Under the pieces are notes generated by a model. The model was not told where the DNA came from, searched no databases, and worked only from the letters and a program-made list of their open reading frames with translations. From Sphingosinicella soli (GTDB taxonomy: Bacteria; Pseudomonadota; Alphaproteobacteria; Sphingomonadales; Sphingomonadaceae), in contig NZ_JACHNZ010000001.1 in the NCBI RefSeq assembly GCF_014199685.1, positions 62,001 through 126,000 of the forward strand: a DNA stretch of 64,000 bases, read 5' to 3'. The stretch's first letter is position 1. Each line of letters opens with the position of its first letter. This document shows positions 36,484-47,201 of this stretch, one piece after another. Both the position numbers and the translations under genes were made by a program.

Positions 36484-37956
36484 CTAACTCTTGGTAAACC
36501 GCGCGGCGAACCACCGTTCAACCGCTCGCGCGGCGTCGGGGGACAGGTGAAGGCCGAGTTTGCTGCGGCGCCAGAGCGCGTCTTCGGCCGTCTGCGCCCA
36601 TTCGTGCGCGACCATGTGTTCAAGCTCCGCCGTGAACACACCGCCGAGATTTTCGCCGAGGCCACCTTCCAGCATCGCTTCGGCCCGCGTGCCGTAGAGG
36701 CGGGCGAGGCGATCGACGATGCGGGGGTCGTAGTCCGAATATCGCATTCGCAGGACATCGCACCACTTGGCCCACGCCTGCTGGCCGGAGAAGCCCGGCG
36801 CGCGCGGGAAGTCGCTGCCGGGAAGCGGCTGACCCGCCGTCCAGCGCTTGCTTTCCGGGAACAGGCGCCCGAGGACGTCTTCCGCGAGAAGCCGGTATGT
36901 CGTGATCTTGCCGCCGACAACGGTTATGGCGCCGCCGCCTTCGTGCGCGACGAGTTTCCAGTCGCGGCTCGTTTCGCGCGCGCCTTTGCTCTCTTCCAGC
37001 ACGAGCGGGCGGATGCCCGCATAGGTGGAGATGATGTCCGCGCGTTCGAGCGGCCGCGACAGATAGCGGTTGGCTGCGGCGAGAAGATATTCGGTCTCCG
37101 CCTCCGTAATCCGGGGCGCGTTCGCCGATTCGATCGTCGTCTCGGTCGTGCCGATCAGCGAGAAGTCGTTCTCGTAGGGGATGATGAAGACGATGCGGCC
37201 GTCGGGCTGCTGAAGGATGTAGCTGTCCTGCCCGCGCCCGATGCGCCGCGTGACGAGGTGGGCGCCCTGGACAAGGCGGAGGCGAGGGGCGTCGGGGAGA
37301 CCGAGGATACCGGATGCGACCTCGCCCGCCCAGGGGCCGGTGCAGTTGACGACGTGGGCGGCGGAGAGGGTGGTGGCGTCGCCGAGGATGACCTGCCAGC
37401 CCGCGTCGGTTCGGCTTGCCCCAGTGACGGCGGTACGGGGCAGGACCAGCGCGGAGCGGGACGACGCATCCTGCGCGTTCGCGATGACGAGGCGGGCGTC
37501 GTCCACCCAGCCGTCCCAGTACCGAAACGCCTGCGTATAGCGCTTGTCGAGCGGCTGGCCGGCGTGATCGTCGCGCAGCACGACCTTCGAATAGCCGGGC
37601 ACCTGCTCGCGGCGGGCGAGATGATCGTAGAGGAAGAGCCCGGCGCGAATCATCCAGCCGGGCCGCGTATCCGGGCCAACGGGCAGAACGAACGGCATCG
37701 GCCGTGTGAGATGCGCGGCGATATCGAGCAGCACCTCGCGCTCCGCGAGGGCCTTGCGGACCAGCCGGAACTCGTAAAATTCCAGATAGCGCAGCCCGCC
37801 GTGGATCAGCTTGGTGGACGACGACGACGTGGCGCCGCCGATGTCGGCAGCGTCGACGAGCGCGACCTTGAGGCCACGCCCGGCGGCATCGCGCGCCAAT
37901 CCGGCGCCGTTGACGCCCGCGCCGATAATGAGAAGATCGAAATGGCCCCTGTTCAC
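36484..37956 (-). CDS. glpD: Glycerol-3-phosphate dehydrogenase (FAD, quinone-linked)
   Basis: Membrane-associated flavoenzyme oxidising glycerol-3-phosphate to dihydroxyacetone phosphate. The N-terminal FAD site is FDLLIIGAGVNGAGLARDAA, followed by TSSSSTKLIHGGLRYLE. Further on are VNCTGPWAGEVA, GTTETT and VVGGKITTYRLLAEDVL. 490 residues. It is divergent from glpK with only 42 bases between, so the two probably share a control region. Confidence 0.96.
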   Translation of the reverse strand: MNRGHFDLLIIGAGVNGAGLARDAAGRGLKVALVDAADIGGATSSSSTKLIHGGLRYLEFYEFRLVRKALAEREVLLDIAAHLTRPMPFVLPVGPDTRPGWMIRAGLFLYDHLARREQVPGYSKVVLRDDHAGQPLDKRYTQAFRYWDGWVDDARLVIANAQDASSRSALVLPRTAVTGASRTDAGWQVILGDATTLSAAHVVNCTGPWAGEVASGILGLPDAPRLRLVQGAHLVTRRIGRGQDSYILQQPDGRIVFIIPYENDFSLIGTTETTIESANAPRITEAETEYLLAAANRYLSRPLERADIISTYAGIRPLVLEESKGARETSRDWKLVAHEGGGAITVVGGKITTYRLLAEDVLGRLFPESKRWTAGQPLPGSDFPRAPGFSGQQAWAKWCDVLRMRYSDYDPRIVDRLARLYGTRAEAMLEGGLGENLGGVFTAELEHMVAHEWAQTAEDALWRRSKLGLHLSPDAARAVERWFAARFTKS

Positions 37957-37998
37957 GGGCGTTTACCTAGAGCCGCTGCGCGCGCTAGGAAAGCGGCA

Positions 37999-39474
37999 AT
38001 GACACACATGCTCAGCATCGACGAGGGGACGACCTCGACACGTGCGGTCGCCTTCACGCCGGAAGGCCGGATCGGCGCCGCGAGCGGCGAGGAAATCATC
38101 CAGCATTTCCCCCAAAGCGGATGGGTCGAGCATGACCCTGCGGAGATCCGGGACAAGACGCTGCGCGCCGCGAATCAGGTCGCCGAGACGGTCGGCGCAC
38201 AATCGATCGCCGCGATCGGCATCACCAATCAGCGCGAAACGATCGTTTTCTGGGACCGGAAGACGGGCGAACCGCTGGCGCCCGCGATCGTCTGGCAGGA
38301 CCGCCGCGGCGCGGCGATCTGCGCGGACCTGAAAGCACGCGGGCTGGAGGACGATGTGCAGGGCCGCACCGGCCTGCTGCTCGACCCCTATTTTTCTGCA
38401 AGCAAGATTCGCTGGGCGATCGAAAACTGGCCGGAGGTGCGCGATGCGGCGAAGGCGAAGCGGCTTGCCGTCGGCACGATCGATTCGTGGCTGATCTGGC
38501 ACCTGACGGGCGGGCTGCACGTGACCGACGCCACCAATGCGGCGCGCACACTGCTGATGGACCTTGACCGCTGCACGTGGGACGCGGGCCTTGCCGCCAT
38601 GTTCGACATTCCGCTTGATGCCCTGCCGGAGATCATCGATTGCGCGGGGCCTATCGGTGAAACACGGCTGATCGGCGGACGCGCGATTCCGATTTCGGGA
38701 TGCGCGGGCGACCAGCAGGCAGCCGCGATCGGGCAGGTGTGCCTTGAACCCGGTGCGGTGAAATCCACCTACGGAACGGGCGCGTTCCTGCTCGCGCATG
38801 CCGGAGCGAGCGCGTCGGTCTCGTCGAACCGCTTGCTCTCCACGGTCGCGTGGCGGCTCGGCGGACGCCCGGCCTACGCGCTCGAAGGCAGTATTTTCGT
38901 TGCGGGCAGCGCGATCAAATGGCTGCGCGACCAGATCGGCATCATCGACAGCGCATCGGAAACCGCCGGGCTTGCGGCTTCCGTTCCCGACAGCGGCGGC
39001 GTTGCCTTCGTGCCTGCCTTCAACGGGCTCGGCGCGCCCTGGTGGGAGCCCGGCGCGCGCGGCATCATCACCGGGATCAGCGGCGGTACGACACGCGCCC
39101 ACATCGTTCGCGCCTGCCTTGAAGCCATGAGCCTGCAGACATCGGACCTGCTCGACGCGATGCGCCGCGACGGCGTGTCGCCTTCACTCCTGCGGGTTGA
39201 CGGCGGCATGGTGGCGAACGACTGGCTCTGTCAGGATCTTGCGGACGTGCTCGGCATCACCGTGGAGCGCCCCAAGGTGGTGGAAACGACGGCGCTGGGC
39301 GCGGCCATGCTTGCGGCGGTCGGCTGCGGACTGTTCGCCGATCTCGAATCGGCAAGCGTGATGTGGCACGCCGAACGCAGATTCGAGCCCGCATTGAACG
39401 AGGAGACACGCGCGGTGCGAAAAACGAAATGGGCGGCCGCCGTAGGGCAGGTGATGGCGGGGCTGCCGCAATGA
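37999..39474 (+). CDS. glpK: Glycerol kinase
   Basis: Phosphorylates glycerol. FGGY-family signatures are LSIDEGTTSTRAVAF at the start, GITNQRETIVFWDR, VWQDRRGA, and in the C-terminal half GDQQAAAIGQ, YGTGAFLL and GVAFVPAFNGLGAPWW. 491 residues. No facilitator gene (glpF) is next to it. A 59-residue membrane protein overlaps its stop codon. Confidence 0.96.
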   Translation: MTHMLSIDEGTTSTRAVAFTPEGRIGAASGEEIIQHFPQSGWVEHDPAEIRDKTLRAANQVAETVGAQSIAAIGITNQRETIVFWDRKTGEPLAPAIVWQDRRGAAICADLKARGLEDDVQGRTGLLLDPYFSASKIRWAIENWPEVRDAAKAKRLAVGTIDSWLIWHLTGGLHVTDATNAARTLLMDLDRCTWDAGLAAMFDIPLDALPEIIDCAGPIGETRLIGGRAIPISGCAGDQQAAAIGQVCLEPGAVKSTYGTGAFLLAHAGASASVSSNRLLSTVAWRLGGRPAYALEGSIFVAGSAIKWLRDQIGIIDSASETAGLAASVPDSGGVAFVPAFNGLGAPWWEPGARGIITGISGGTTRAHIVRACLEAMSLQTSDLLDAMRRDGVSPSLLRVDGGMVANDWLCQDLADVLGITVERPKVVETTALGAAMLAAVGCGLFADLESASVMWHAERRFEPALNEETRAVRKTKWAAAVGQVMAGLPQ

Positions 39475-39650
39475 CCAACATGCTGACAATCATCCTGTCG
39501 TTCGCCGTGATCGCGGCCTTCATCATCGGCGGCGGCGGCGTGTGGATCATGCTGAAGCGCCCCGGCGAGCGCAAAAAGGGCCTGCTGATGGTGGGCGTCG
39601 CTGTCGTGACGCTCGTGAACGTCTGGCTTCTGGCAGCGCCGATACCCTGA
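39471..39650 (+). CDS. Small two-helix membrane protein coupled to glpK
   Basis: 59 residues with two predicted membrane helices (LTIILSFAVIAAFIIGGGGV and GLLMVGVAVVTLVNVWLLAA) separated by a basic loop (KRPGERKKG). The ATG overlaps the glpK stop as ATGA, which argues for real, coupled translation. Family unknown. It ends nine bases before the convergent GNAT gene. Confidence 0.72.
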   Translation: MTNMLTIILSFAVIAAFIIGGGGVWIMLKRPGERKKGLLMVGVAVVTLVNVWLLAAPIP

Positions 39651-39659
39651 AAATCGGCT

Positions 39660-40172
39660 TCAGCCGGTGGCCGTGCCTGACCGACAAAGATCGCGCCACA
39701 TCACGCAGCGGCGCGCGGGGCTCGGCTGCATCGCGAGCCGTCTGGCGAGTGCAGGCGGCGTGCGATCGGCAGCGAGCACCCGGAAACCGAAGCGTTCGTA
39801 GTAGGGCGCGTTCCACGGGATCGTGCGGTCGGTCGTGAGGCACGCCGCCGTGAAGCGGCGCTTCGCCGCTTCGGCGAGCGCCGCCTCCATGAGGGATCGC
39901 CCGATGCCGCGCCGCTGGTGGGATTGGGAAACGGATATCTCATCGATGTAGAAGCTGTTTTCGAGCCGTTCGCCGCGCAGGTAGCCGACCGGCGTTCCGC
40001 CGATTTCCGCCACCCACAGCGCATTTTGCGAAAGCGCGGCGGAGAAGTGCTCCGGCGCCGAGGTCTGCCCCACAGCCCACGCCATGTGCGTACCCGCGAA
40101 AACCTCGCTTGCGGACAGTTCCACGACGGCCAGCGCGGCGATATCGGCTTGCCTGCCGGGGCGGACGATCAA
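39660..40172 (-). CDS. GNAT-family N-acetyltransferase
   Basis: 170 residues from a TTG at 40170-40172 that overlaps the upstream stop (TTGA). IVRPGRQADIAALAVVELSA is the usual first strand and helix. The acetyl-CoA site is SVSQSHQRRGIGRSLMEAAL, and the C-terminal fold is NAPYYERFGFRVL. The frame is open further upstream, inside the VWA gene, but without family character. Substrate unknown. Confidence 0.83.
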   Translation of the reverse strand: MIVRPGRQADIAALAVVELSASEVFAGTHMAWAVGQTSAPEHFSAALSQNALWVAEIGGTPVGYLRGERLENSFYIDEISVSQSHQRRGIGRSLMEAALAEAAKRRFTAACLTTDRTIPWNAPYYERFGFRVLAADRTPPALARRLAMQPSPARRCVMWRDLCRSGTATG

Positions 40173-41350
40173 TGTGTACGCGTGAGCGCGCGCATCGCGT
40201 CGTCGAGCCCTTCGAGGGTGAGCGGGAACATGCGGTTTTCCATCAGGGTTTTCACCATCTGGATGGATTGGCCGTACTGCCAGTTCTTCTCCGGGATCGG
40301 GTTCAGCCATACGGCGCTGTGGTAGATGTCCGTCAGCCGCCGCATCCAGACATCACCGGCTTCCTCGTTCCAGTGTTCCACCGAGCCGCCCGGATAGTTG
40401 ATTTCATAGGGGCTCATCGAGGCGTCGCCGACGAAGATCAGCTTGTAGTCGGCCGGAAACTTGTGGAGCACGTCGAGCGTCGGTGTCCGCTCCGTGAAGC
40501 GGCGGCGGTTGTCCTTCCACACGCCTTCGTAGACGAAGTTGTGGAAATAGAAGAATTCAAGGTGCTTGAACTCGCTGCTCGCGGCGGAAAACAGCTCTTC
40601 GCAGAGCTTGATGTGCGGGTCCATCGAGCCGCCGACATCGAGGAACAGCAGCACCTTCACGGCATTGTGCCGCTCCGGGCGCATCACGATATCCAGATAC
40701 GCCTTGCGCGCCGTGCCCTTGATCGTCGCGTCGAGATCCAGCTCGTCTGCCGCGCCGGTGCGCGCGAAACGGCGCAGGCGGCGCAGCGCGACCTTGATGT
40801 TGCGCGTGCCGAGTTCGACGCTGTCGTCGAGATTCCTGAACTCGCGCTTGTCCCACACCTTGATGGCGCGGCCCTGACGCCCTTCCTTCTGCCCGATGCG
40901 CACGCCTTCGGGGTTGTAGCCGTAGGCGCCGAAGGGGGATTTCCCCGCCGTGCCGATCCACTTGTTGCCGCCCTGATGGCGCTCCTTCTGCTCTTCGAGG
41001 CGCTTTTTCAGCGTCTCCATGATCTCTTCCCACGAGCCGAGCTTCTCGATCTCGGCCTTTTCCTCTTCGCTGAGATAGAGTTCGGCGAGCTTGCGCAGCC
41101 ATTCCTCCGGGATTTCGGCGGTTTCGTCTGCGAAGCTGGTTTCAAGCCCGTTGAACACCTTGCCGAACACCTGATCGAAACGATCGAGCAGCGCTTCGTC
41201 TTTCACGTAGGCGGCGCGGGAGAGATAATAGAAACTCTCGACATTCCGATCGATCACGCCGGCCTTGAGCGCCTCCAGAAGCGTCAGGTGCTCCTTGAGG
41301 CTCGCCGGAATCTTCGCGGCGCGGAGGGCATCGAGGAAATCGAGAAACAT
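40169..41350 (-). CDS. VWA-domain protein, CoxE-like partner of a MoxR ATPase
   Basis: 393 residues from ATG 41348-41350 (MFLDFLDALRAAKIPASLKE). A charged, helical N-terminal half (EEKAEIEKLGSWEEIMETLK) leads to a von Willebrand A domain with the metal site VLLFLDVGGSMD and, later, FVGDASMSPYE. CoxE-like VWA proteins work with MoxR AAA+ ATPases in metal insertion or complex assembly. Such a MoxR gene lies 1 kb upstream on the same strand but is separated from it by a PEP-CTERM gene and a terminator. The target of the pair is not indicated here. Confidence 0.87.
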   Translation of the reverse strand: MFLDFLDALRAAKIPASLKEHLTLLEALKAGVIDRNVESFYYLSRAAYVKDEALLDRFDQVFGKVFNGLETSFADETAEIPEEWLRKLAELYLSEEEKAEIEKLGSWEEIMETLKKRLEEQKERHQGGNKWIGTAGKSPFGAYGYNPEGVRIGQKEGRQGRAIKVWDKREFRNLDDSVELGTRNIKVALRRLRRFARTGAADELDLDATIKGTARKAYLDIVMRPERHNAVKVLLFLDVGGSMDPHIKLCEELFSAASSEFKHLEFFYFHNFVYEGVWKDNRRRFTERTPTLDVLHKFPADYKLIFVGDASMSPYEINYPGGSVEHWNEEAGDVWMRRLTDIYHSAVWLNPIPEKNWQYGQSIQMVKTLMENRMFPLTLEGLDDAMRALTRTH

Positions 41351-41424
41351 GCGTCCGGAAGCCTTTCGGTGGTGCGATCGCCGACTGCATAGAGCAATCC
41401 GCACGCCGAGGCATTAGCCGGTTC

Positions 41425-41438
41425 TGACAGGGCTGTCA
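41425..41438. promoter_or_regulatory. Perfect palindrome upstream of the VWA gene
   Basis: TGACAG, GG, CTGTCA. It lies 75 bases before the VWA start and downstream of the PEP-CTERM terminator, in the right place to be an operator of a promoter that lets VWA be transcribed independently. Confidence 0.45.
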
Positions 41439-41465
41439 CATTGGCGCGCGCGCACCGATACATGC

Positions 41466-41505
41466 AAAAAAACGGGCGCTGCGGATTGGAAACCCGCAGC
41501 GCCCG
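41466..41505 (-). terminator. Intrinsic terminator after the PEP-CTERM gene
   Basis: On the minus strand CGGGCGCTGCGG, a 9-base loop and CCGCAGCGCCCG form a perfect 12-pair stem followed by seven T. It ends the PEP-CTERM transcript 22 bases after its stop. Confidence 0.9.
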
Positions 41506-41526
41506 CTTGTTCTTTGCTGCCGGTTC

Positions 41527-42204
41527 TCAGGCGCCGCGGCGGCGACGCGCGAGGCCGAGACCTGCAAGACCGAGGCCGAGAAGCGCCAGGGTGGCGGGCT
41601 CCGGAACATCGACGGGATCGGGATCGGGATCGGAAAGCACCGCCGTGAAGCCGATGTTGTTGAAATCGACCTGGTTGTTGCTGCCCGTGAGATAGGCATT
41701 GACGTAGCGGACGTTCGTGGGGAACGCGAGCGCGTAGTCTTCAGGCGTGATCGGCGTGCTGTCGCTGCCGGTGAGGTTGCCCAGAACGGGCGATTCGGTC
41801 AGTTCACCGACCAGCGCCCAGGCGTCGTCGTAGAACGTGAACACGATCGTATCCACGTCGTAGTTTTCGCTGTGATAATTCCAGAAATGGAGGGTGCTGA
41901 GATCGTATTCAGCGCCGAAATCGAACACGAGTTCGAGCGGGCCGCCGCTTACCCATACGTGCGTCGACTGCGTGTGCAGTTCGCCCGACGTCGCCGTCGG
42001 GGCATCGATAATGCTGGCGAGCGATGCTGCCGTCGTGCGGTTGGCGAAGGGTTCGGGATCGCCCGCATGCGCCGCGCCCAGCGTTACCGTGACGCCCGCT
42101 GCGTCGTTCAGATAGACCGGCGCCGCCGTCGCCGCAGCCGAAACGCCCAGTGCCGCCCCAAGCAGGGCCACCCTTGCAATGTTTTTCGAAACGAATGTTC
42201 TCAC
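41527..42204 (-). CDS. PEP-CTERM sorting-domain protein
   Basis: 225 residues from a GTG at 42202-42204 (VRTFVSKNIARVALLGAALG). A signal peptide ends at ATAAAPVYL. The mature part is beta-rich with a segment LELVFDFGAEYDLSTLHFWN, resembling a discoidin/galactose-binding-like fold. The C-terminus is a textbook exosortase signal: VPEPATLALLGLGL, hydrophobic stretch, ARRRRG. Such proteins are exported, processed by an exosortase and tied to exopolysaccharide. A sigma-54 promoter precedes it and a terminator follows, so it is a separate unit placed between the MoxR and VWA genes. Confidence 0.92.
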   Translation of the reverse strand: MRTFVSKNIARVALLGAALGVSAAATAAPVYLNDAAGVTVTLGAAHAGDPEPFANRTTAASLASIIDAPTATSGELHTQSTHVWVSGGPLELVFDFGAEYDLSTLHFWNYHSENYDVDTIVFTFYDDAWALVGELTESPVLGNLTGSDSTPITPEDYALAFPTNVRYVNAYLTGSNNQVDFNNIGFTAVLSDPDPDPVDVPEPATLALLGLGLAGLGLARRRRGA

Positions 42205-42259
42205 GCCCACTCTCCCATTATCCGCAAACACGCCGGATCGGCGCTCCGCGATGAAGGGA

Positions 42260-42275
42260 AGCAAGGTGTGTGCCA
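42260..42275 (-). promoter_or_regulatory. Sigma-54 (RpoN) -24/-12 promoter of the PEP-CTERM gene
   Basis: On the minus strand TGGCACACACCTTGCT fits the consensus TGGCACR-N4-TTGCW. The GG at 42273-42274 and the GC at 42261-42262 have exactly ten bases between them. The predicted start of transcription is about 45 bases before the GTG start codon. Confidence 0.75.
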
Positions 42276-42394
42276 TTTTTTCAAAACGGAAAGATACTGG
42301 CGAGTCGGCAGTGTTTTCAAGCGAAGCGGTCGTTTCGCTTTGTAAACATTTCCGACACTTTCAACGATTCTATACGCTTGTAAGGTAAAGCAGC

Positions 42395-43243
42395 CTACGA
42401 CTTGCTCTCGCGCCGTGCGATGAAGGCGAGGCGTTCGAAGAGCATGACATCCTGCTCGTTCTTGAGGAGCGCGCCGTGCAGGGGCGGGATGAGCTTCTTG
42501 GGATCGCGTGAACGCAGGATATCGAGCGGCAGATCCTCGTGCATGAGAAGCTTCAGCCAATCGAGCAGTTCGGACGTGGACGGCTTCTTCTTGAGACCCG
42601 GCACGTCGCGAATATCGTAGAACGCCGAGAGCGCCTCGCGCACCAGTTCCTTCTGGATGCCGGGGAAGTGCACGTCGACGATCGCCTGCATCGTCTCGCG
42701 GTCGGGGAACTTGATATAGTGGAAGAAACAGCGGCGCAGGAATGCGTCGGGCAGTTCCTTCTCGTTGTTCGACGTGATGATGACGATCGGCCGATCCGCC
42801 GCCTTCACCGTCTCGCCGGTCTCGTAGACGTGGAACTCCATGCGGTCGAGTTCCTGCAGAAGGTCGTTCGGGAACTCGATATCGGCCTTGTCGATCTCGT
42901 CGATCAGCAGGACAGGAAGGACAGGCGCGGTGAACGCCTCCCACAGCTTGCCCTTGCGGATGTAGTTGCGGATATCGTGGACGCGCTCGTCGCCGAGCTG
43001 GCTGTCGCGCAGGCGGCTGACGGCGTCGTATTCATAAAGGCCCTGCTGCGCCTTCGTGGTCGACTTGACGTGCCATTCGATGAGCGGCGCGCCCATCGCC
43101 GCGGCGACTTCGGCCGCCAGCACGGTCTTGCCCGTGCCCGGCTCGCCCTTGACCAGCAGCGGACGCCGCAGCGTCGCCGCCGCGTTCACGGCGACCTTCA
43201 GGTCGTCGGTTGCAACATAGCCGCTGGTGCCTTCGAAACGCAT
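42395..43243 (-). CDS. MoxR-family AAA+ ATPase
   Basis: 282 residues with Walker A GEPGTGKTVLAAEVA, Walker B VLLIDEIDKAD, sensor 1 IVIITSNNEKELPDAFLRRC (which also supplies the arginine finger). This is the CoxD-like branch of MoxR, chaperone ATPases that act with VWA proteins such as the one at 40169-41350. It lies upstream of the PEP-CTERM unit on the same strand. There are no carbon-monoxide dehydrogenase genes in the window, so the client is unknown. Confidence 0.92.
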   Translation of the reverse strand: MRFEGTSGYVATDDLKVAVNAAATLRRPLLVKGEPGTGKTVLAAEVAAAMGAPLIEWHVKSTTKAQQGLYEYDAVSRLRDSQLGDERVHDIRNYIRKGKLWEAFTAPVLPVLLIDEIDKADIEFPNDLLQELDRMEFHVYETGETVKAADRPIVIITSNNEKELPDAFLRRCFFHYIKFPDRETMQAIVDVHFPGIQKELVREALSAFYDIRDVPGLKKKPSTSELLDWLKLLMHEDLPLDILRSRDPKKLIPPLHGALLKNEQDVMLFERLAFIARRESKS

Positions 43244-43325
43244 GTATCTCTCCGCTTATTCCCTTGGTGTGCGGGCCTAAAGCGCGAAAGCGAAACGGGC
43301 AACCGCCTGTTTGCGATAGGGAGCC

Positions 43326-44042
43326 CTAAGCGAGGCGCTGGGCGTGGCGGGCTTCGAGGAGATCGAAAAGCTGGGCGTGGAGACTGGCGAGCTGGAGCGC
43401 GCCGAACTCGATCGCGCGGCGCACGCGCACATCGTCCGCATGACACGCGAGCGCATCGAAGGCGCCGTCCACCGGCCACGGGTCCGCAAGCCGCTCGTGG
43501 CGATCGTAGCCGAGGTGCTGCGCGGCGCGGGGCAGGCGGGTGCGGACGGCCTGCCAATCGAGCATCAGTGTGACCGCAGCGCCGATGGCGCAGCCGATAC
43601 GGTTCGATTTGGCAAGCGTCAGCATCGCGTCGCGCTGATCGCGCACGACCTGCTCGGCCGTGCTGATGCCATGCAGATCGAGCGCGCCGCCGGTCATCGC
43701 GGCGAGCCCTGCCATCCAGCGGCGATCCTGATCGAAAGCGGCGCCGGCGTTGCGCAGCCACGCGGCGGCAGGCTCATCGGCGTTGAGGCGCGCGATTTCC
43801 AGAACGCTCGGCAACTGGCCGTGAAGAATGACGAGAAAATGCGCGGCGTCGGCCACAGCCTGGAGCGGCCGGGTGACGGAGCCTTCGGAAAGCGCGCGCA
43901 GGTGCCGGCTGCCGCCCGCGCCGCCGTCGCGCAGCGCGCCGATCACCGCCGCCGCAAAGCCACGCGAATCCACCGCGCTGCCCGCAGCGCGAAGATTCTT
44001 CTGAAGCTGGTCCATGAAAGTGGGGACCACCGCTGGCGCCAT
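43326..44042 (-). CDS. Helical protein of unknown function
   Basis: 238 residues from ATG 44040-44042 (a second ATG lies nine codons later, at MDQLQKNLRAAGSAVD). Almost entirely alpha-helical, Ala/Leu-rich, with no signal peptide or membrane segment. Segments such as ADAAHFLVILHGQLPSVLE and LTLAKSNRIGCAIGAAVTLM look buried and conserved. It is probably a sphingomonad-restricted family. It lies between the MoxR ATPase gene and the choice-of-anchor PEP-CTERM gene, all on the minus strand. I assign no function. Confidence 0.7.
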   Translation of the reverse strand: MAPAVVPTFMDQLQKNLRAAGSAVDSRGFAAAVIGALRDGGAGGSRHLRALSEGSVTRPLQAVADAAHFLVILHGQLPSVLEIARLNADEPAAAWLRNAGAAFDQDRRWMAGLAAMTGGALDLHGISTAEQVVRDQRDAMLTLAKSNRIGCAIGAAVTLMLDWQAVRTRLPRAAQHLGYDRHERLADPWPVDGAFDALACHADDVRVRRAIEFGALQLASLHAQLFDLLEARHAQRLA

Positions 44043-44121
44043 GTGCCGTCGACTCCGCATCCGCTGCCTTACGGCTTTCGCCGCCGGAGCGGAGCTTAGA
44101 GCGATCGATGTAAAGGGAGCC

Positions 44122-45066
44122 TTAATTCGCGCCGCCGTTTTTTGACTTGCGACGGCGCCACGCGAGAAGGCCGAGACCCGCCGCCACGAGGCCGAGCGTC
44201 GCAGGCTCGGGAATGTCCGCGCCGGTCTCCGGGAACGCGAAGTTTCCGCCGTAGTTCGGCAGGTGAAGCTCGCCGCGAAGCTGCACGGCACTGGCCACGA
44301 CGCTGCCGTTGATCGGCGTGACGTTCCTTACCATCGCGAGCGGTGCAACCACAGAACCCCACGTCTGATCGAGGAAGCTCACTTCGGTCGCTTCGAAGAA
44401 GTTCCAGATGATGTTGTCGGCAAGCGCATTGCCGGCGGCTTCCCAGCCCTTGAAGTTGATGGCGGTGCCCGCGACGTTGATGATGATCGTGTCGATATCG
44501 CTGGCCGACGATGCAAATTTGATCTTCCCCGTGTTCGGGAAGAAGTCGGCCGACAGCGAGATCACCGAAACGCCGTTATCGCCCGGAACCGCCGGTGCGA
44601 TGAGGAACCCGTTCATGTGGTCGCCGGGGCTGTAGCGATCGTAGCTGACGCCCGCGTCGAGCGCGGCGAGATCGGCTGAAAACTGTACGAAATCGGATTG
44701 CTTGAGCGTGCCGCCCGGCAGGTCCGCGAGGGCCTTCGTGCTGCCGCCGCCGCCCTGATAGTCGATCGAGGGCGAAACGCTGCCGCCGACATAGGCGTCG
44801 CCGCGCTTTACCTTCGCGTTGTTGGAGACGTTGCCCGTGACGACGAGGCTCGCCTTTTGGGCGTTCGTCCCCTTGGAAGCGACCTGAACCGCCCCGGCGT
44901 TGTAGTTGCCGTCGACATAGACGGCGCCTTCGATGTCGCTGGAGAGCTTCACATCGCTGAAGACGATGAGGTTGTAATCCTTGAGGGCCTGGATCGGGCT
45001 GGCGGACGCAGCGGAGGCGGCGAGCGTCAGGGCTGTAACAACAAGGGTGCCGAAAGCGGTTTTCAT
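44122..45066 (-). CDS. Choice-of-anchor A domain protein with PEP-CTERM signal
   Basis: 314 residues from ATG 45064-45066. A signal peptide ([20 protein letters not shown]) precedes an extracellular domain starting [20 protein letters not shown], with [33 protein letters not shown] and WGSVVAPLA, the pattern of the choice-of-anchor A family of surface proteins. The end is [19 protein letters not shown] followed by RRRKSK, an exosortase signal. Function in the family is unknown (surface adhesion or matrix is usually supposed). It lacks the sigma-54 promoter seen before the other PEP-CTERM gene and sits directly downstream of the rpoD terminator. Confidence 0.9.
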   Translation of the reverse strand: MKTAFGTLVVTALTLAASAASASPIQALKDYNLIVFSDVKLSSDIEGAVYVDGNYNAGAVQVASKGTNAQKASLVVTGNVSNNAKVKRGDAYVGGSVSPSIDYQGGGGSTKALADLPGGTLKQSDFVQFSADLAALDAGVSYDRYSPGDHMNGFLIAPAVPGDNGVSVISLSADFFPNTGKIKFASSASDIDTIIINVAGTAINFKGWEAAGNALADNIIWNFFEATEVSFLDQTWGSVVAPLAMVRNVTPINGSVVASAVQLRGELHLPNYGGNFAFPETGADIPEPATLGLVAAGLGLLAWRRRKSKNGGAN

Positions 45067-45097
45067 CTGATTGCAGGCCCTTGCTGGTTCGCGACGC

Positions 45098-45127
45098 AAA
45101 AACGGCGGACGCCGCTGCGCCCGCCGT
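45098..45127 (-). terminator. Intrinsic terminator after rpoD
   Basis: On the minus strand ACGGCGG, a 12-base loop with further pairing, CCGCCGT, then TTTT. It lies 41 bases after the rpoD stop and before the PEP-CTERM start. Confidence 0.75.
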
Positions 45128-45167
45128 ATAGCTTGCCTTGCTTAAGACGACATGAACCGGAGGCGGC

Positions 45168-47201
<2,034 letters not shown>

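Noticed and set aside
42319-42340. AAGCGAA / TTCGCTT inverted repeat after the MoxR gene as a terminator
   Set aside because: Short stem and no T-run on either strand; too weak to call.
43326-44042. Squalene/phytoene synthase for the helical protein
   Set aside because: No aspartate-rich DxxxD motifs of prenyl synthases are present; left as unknown.
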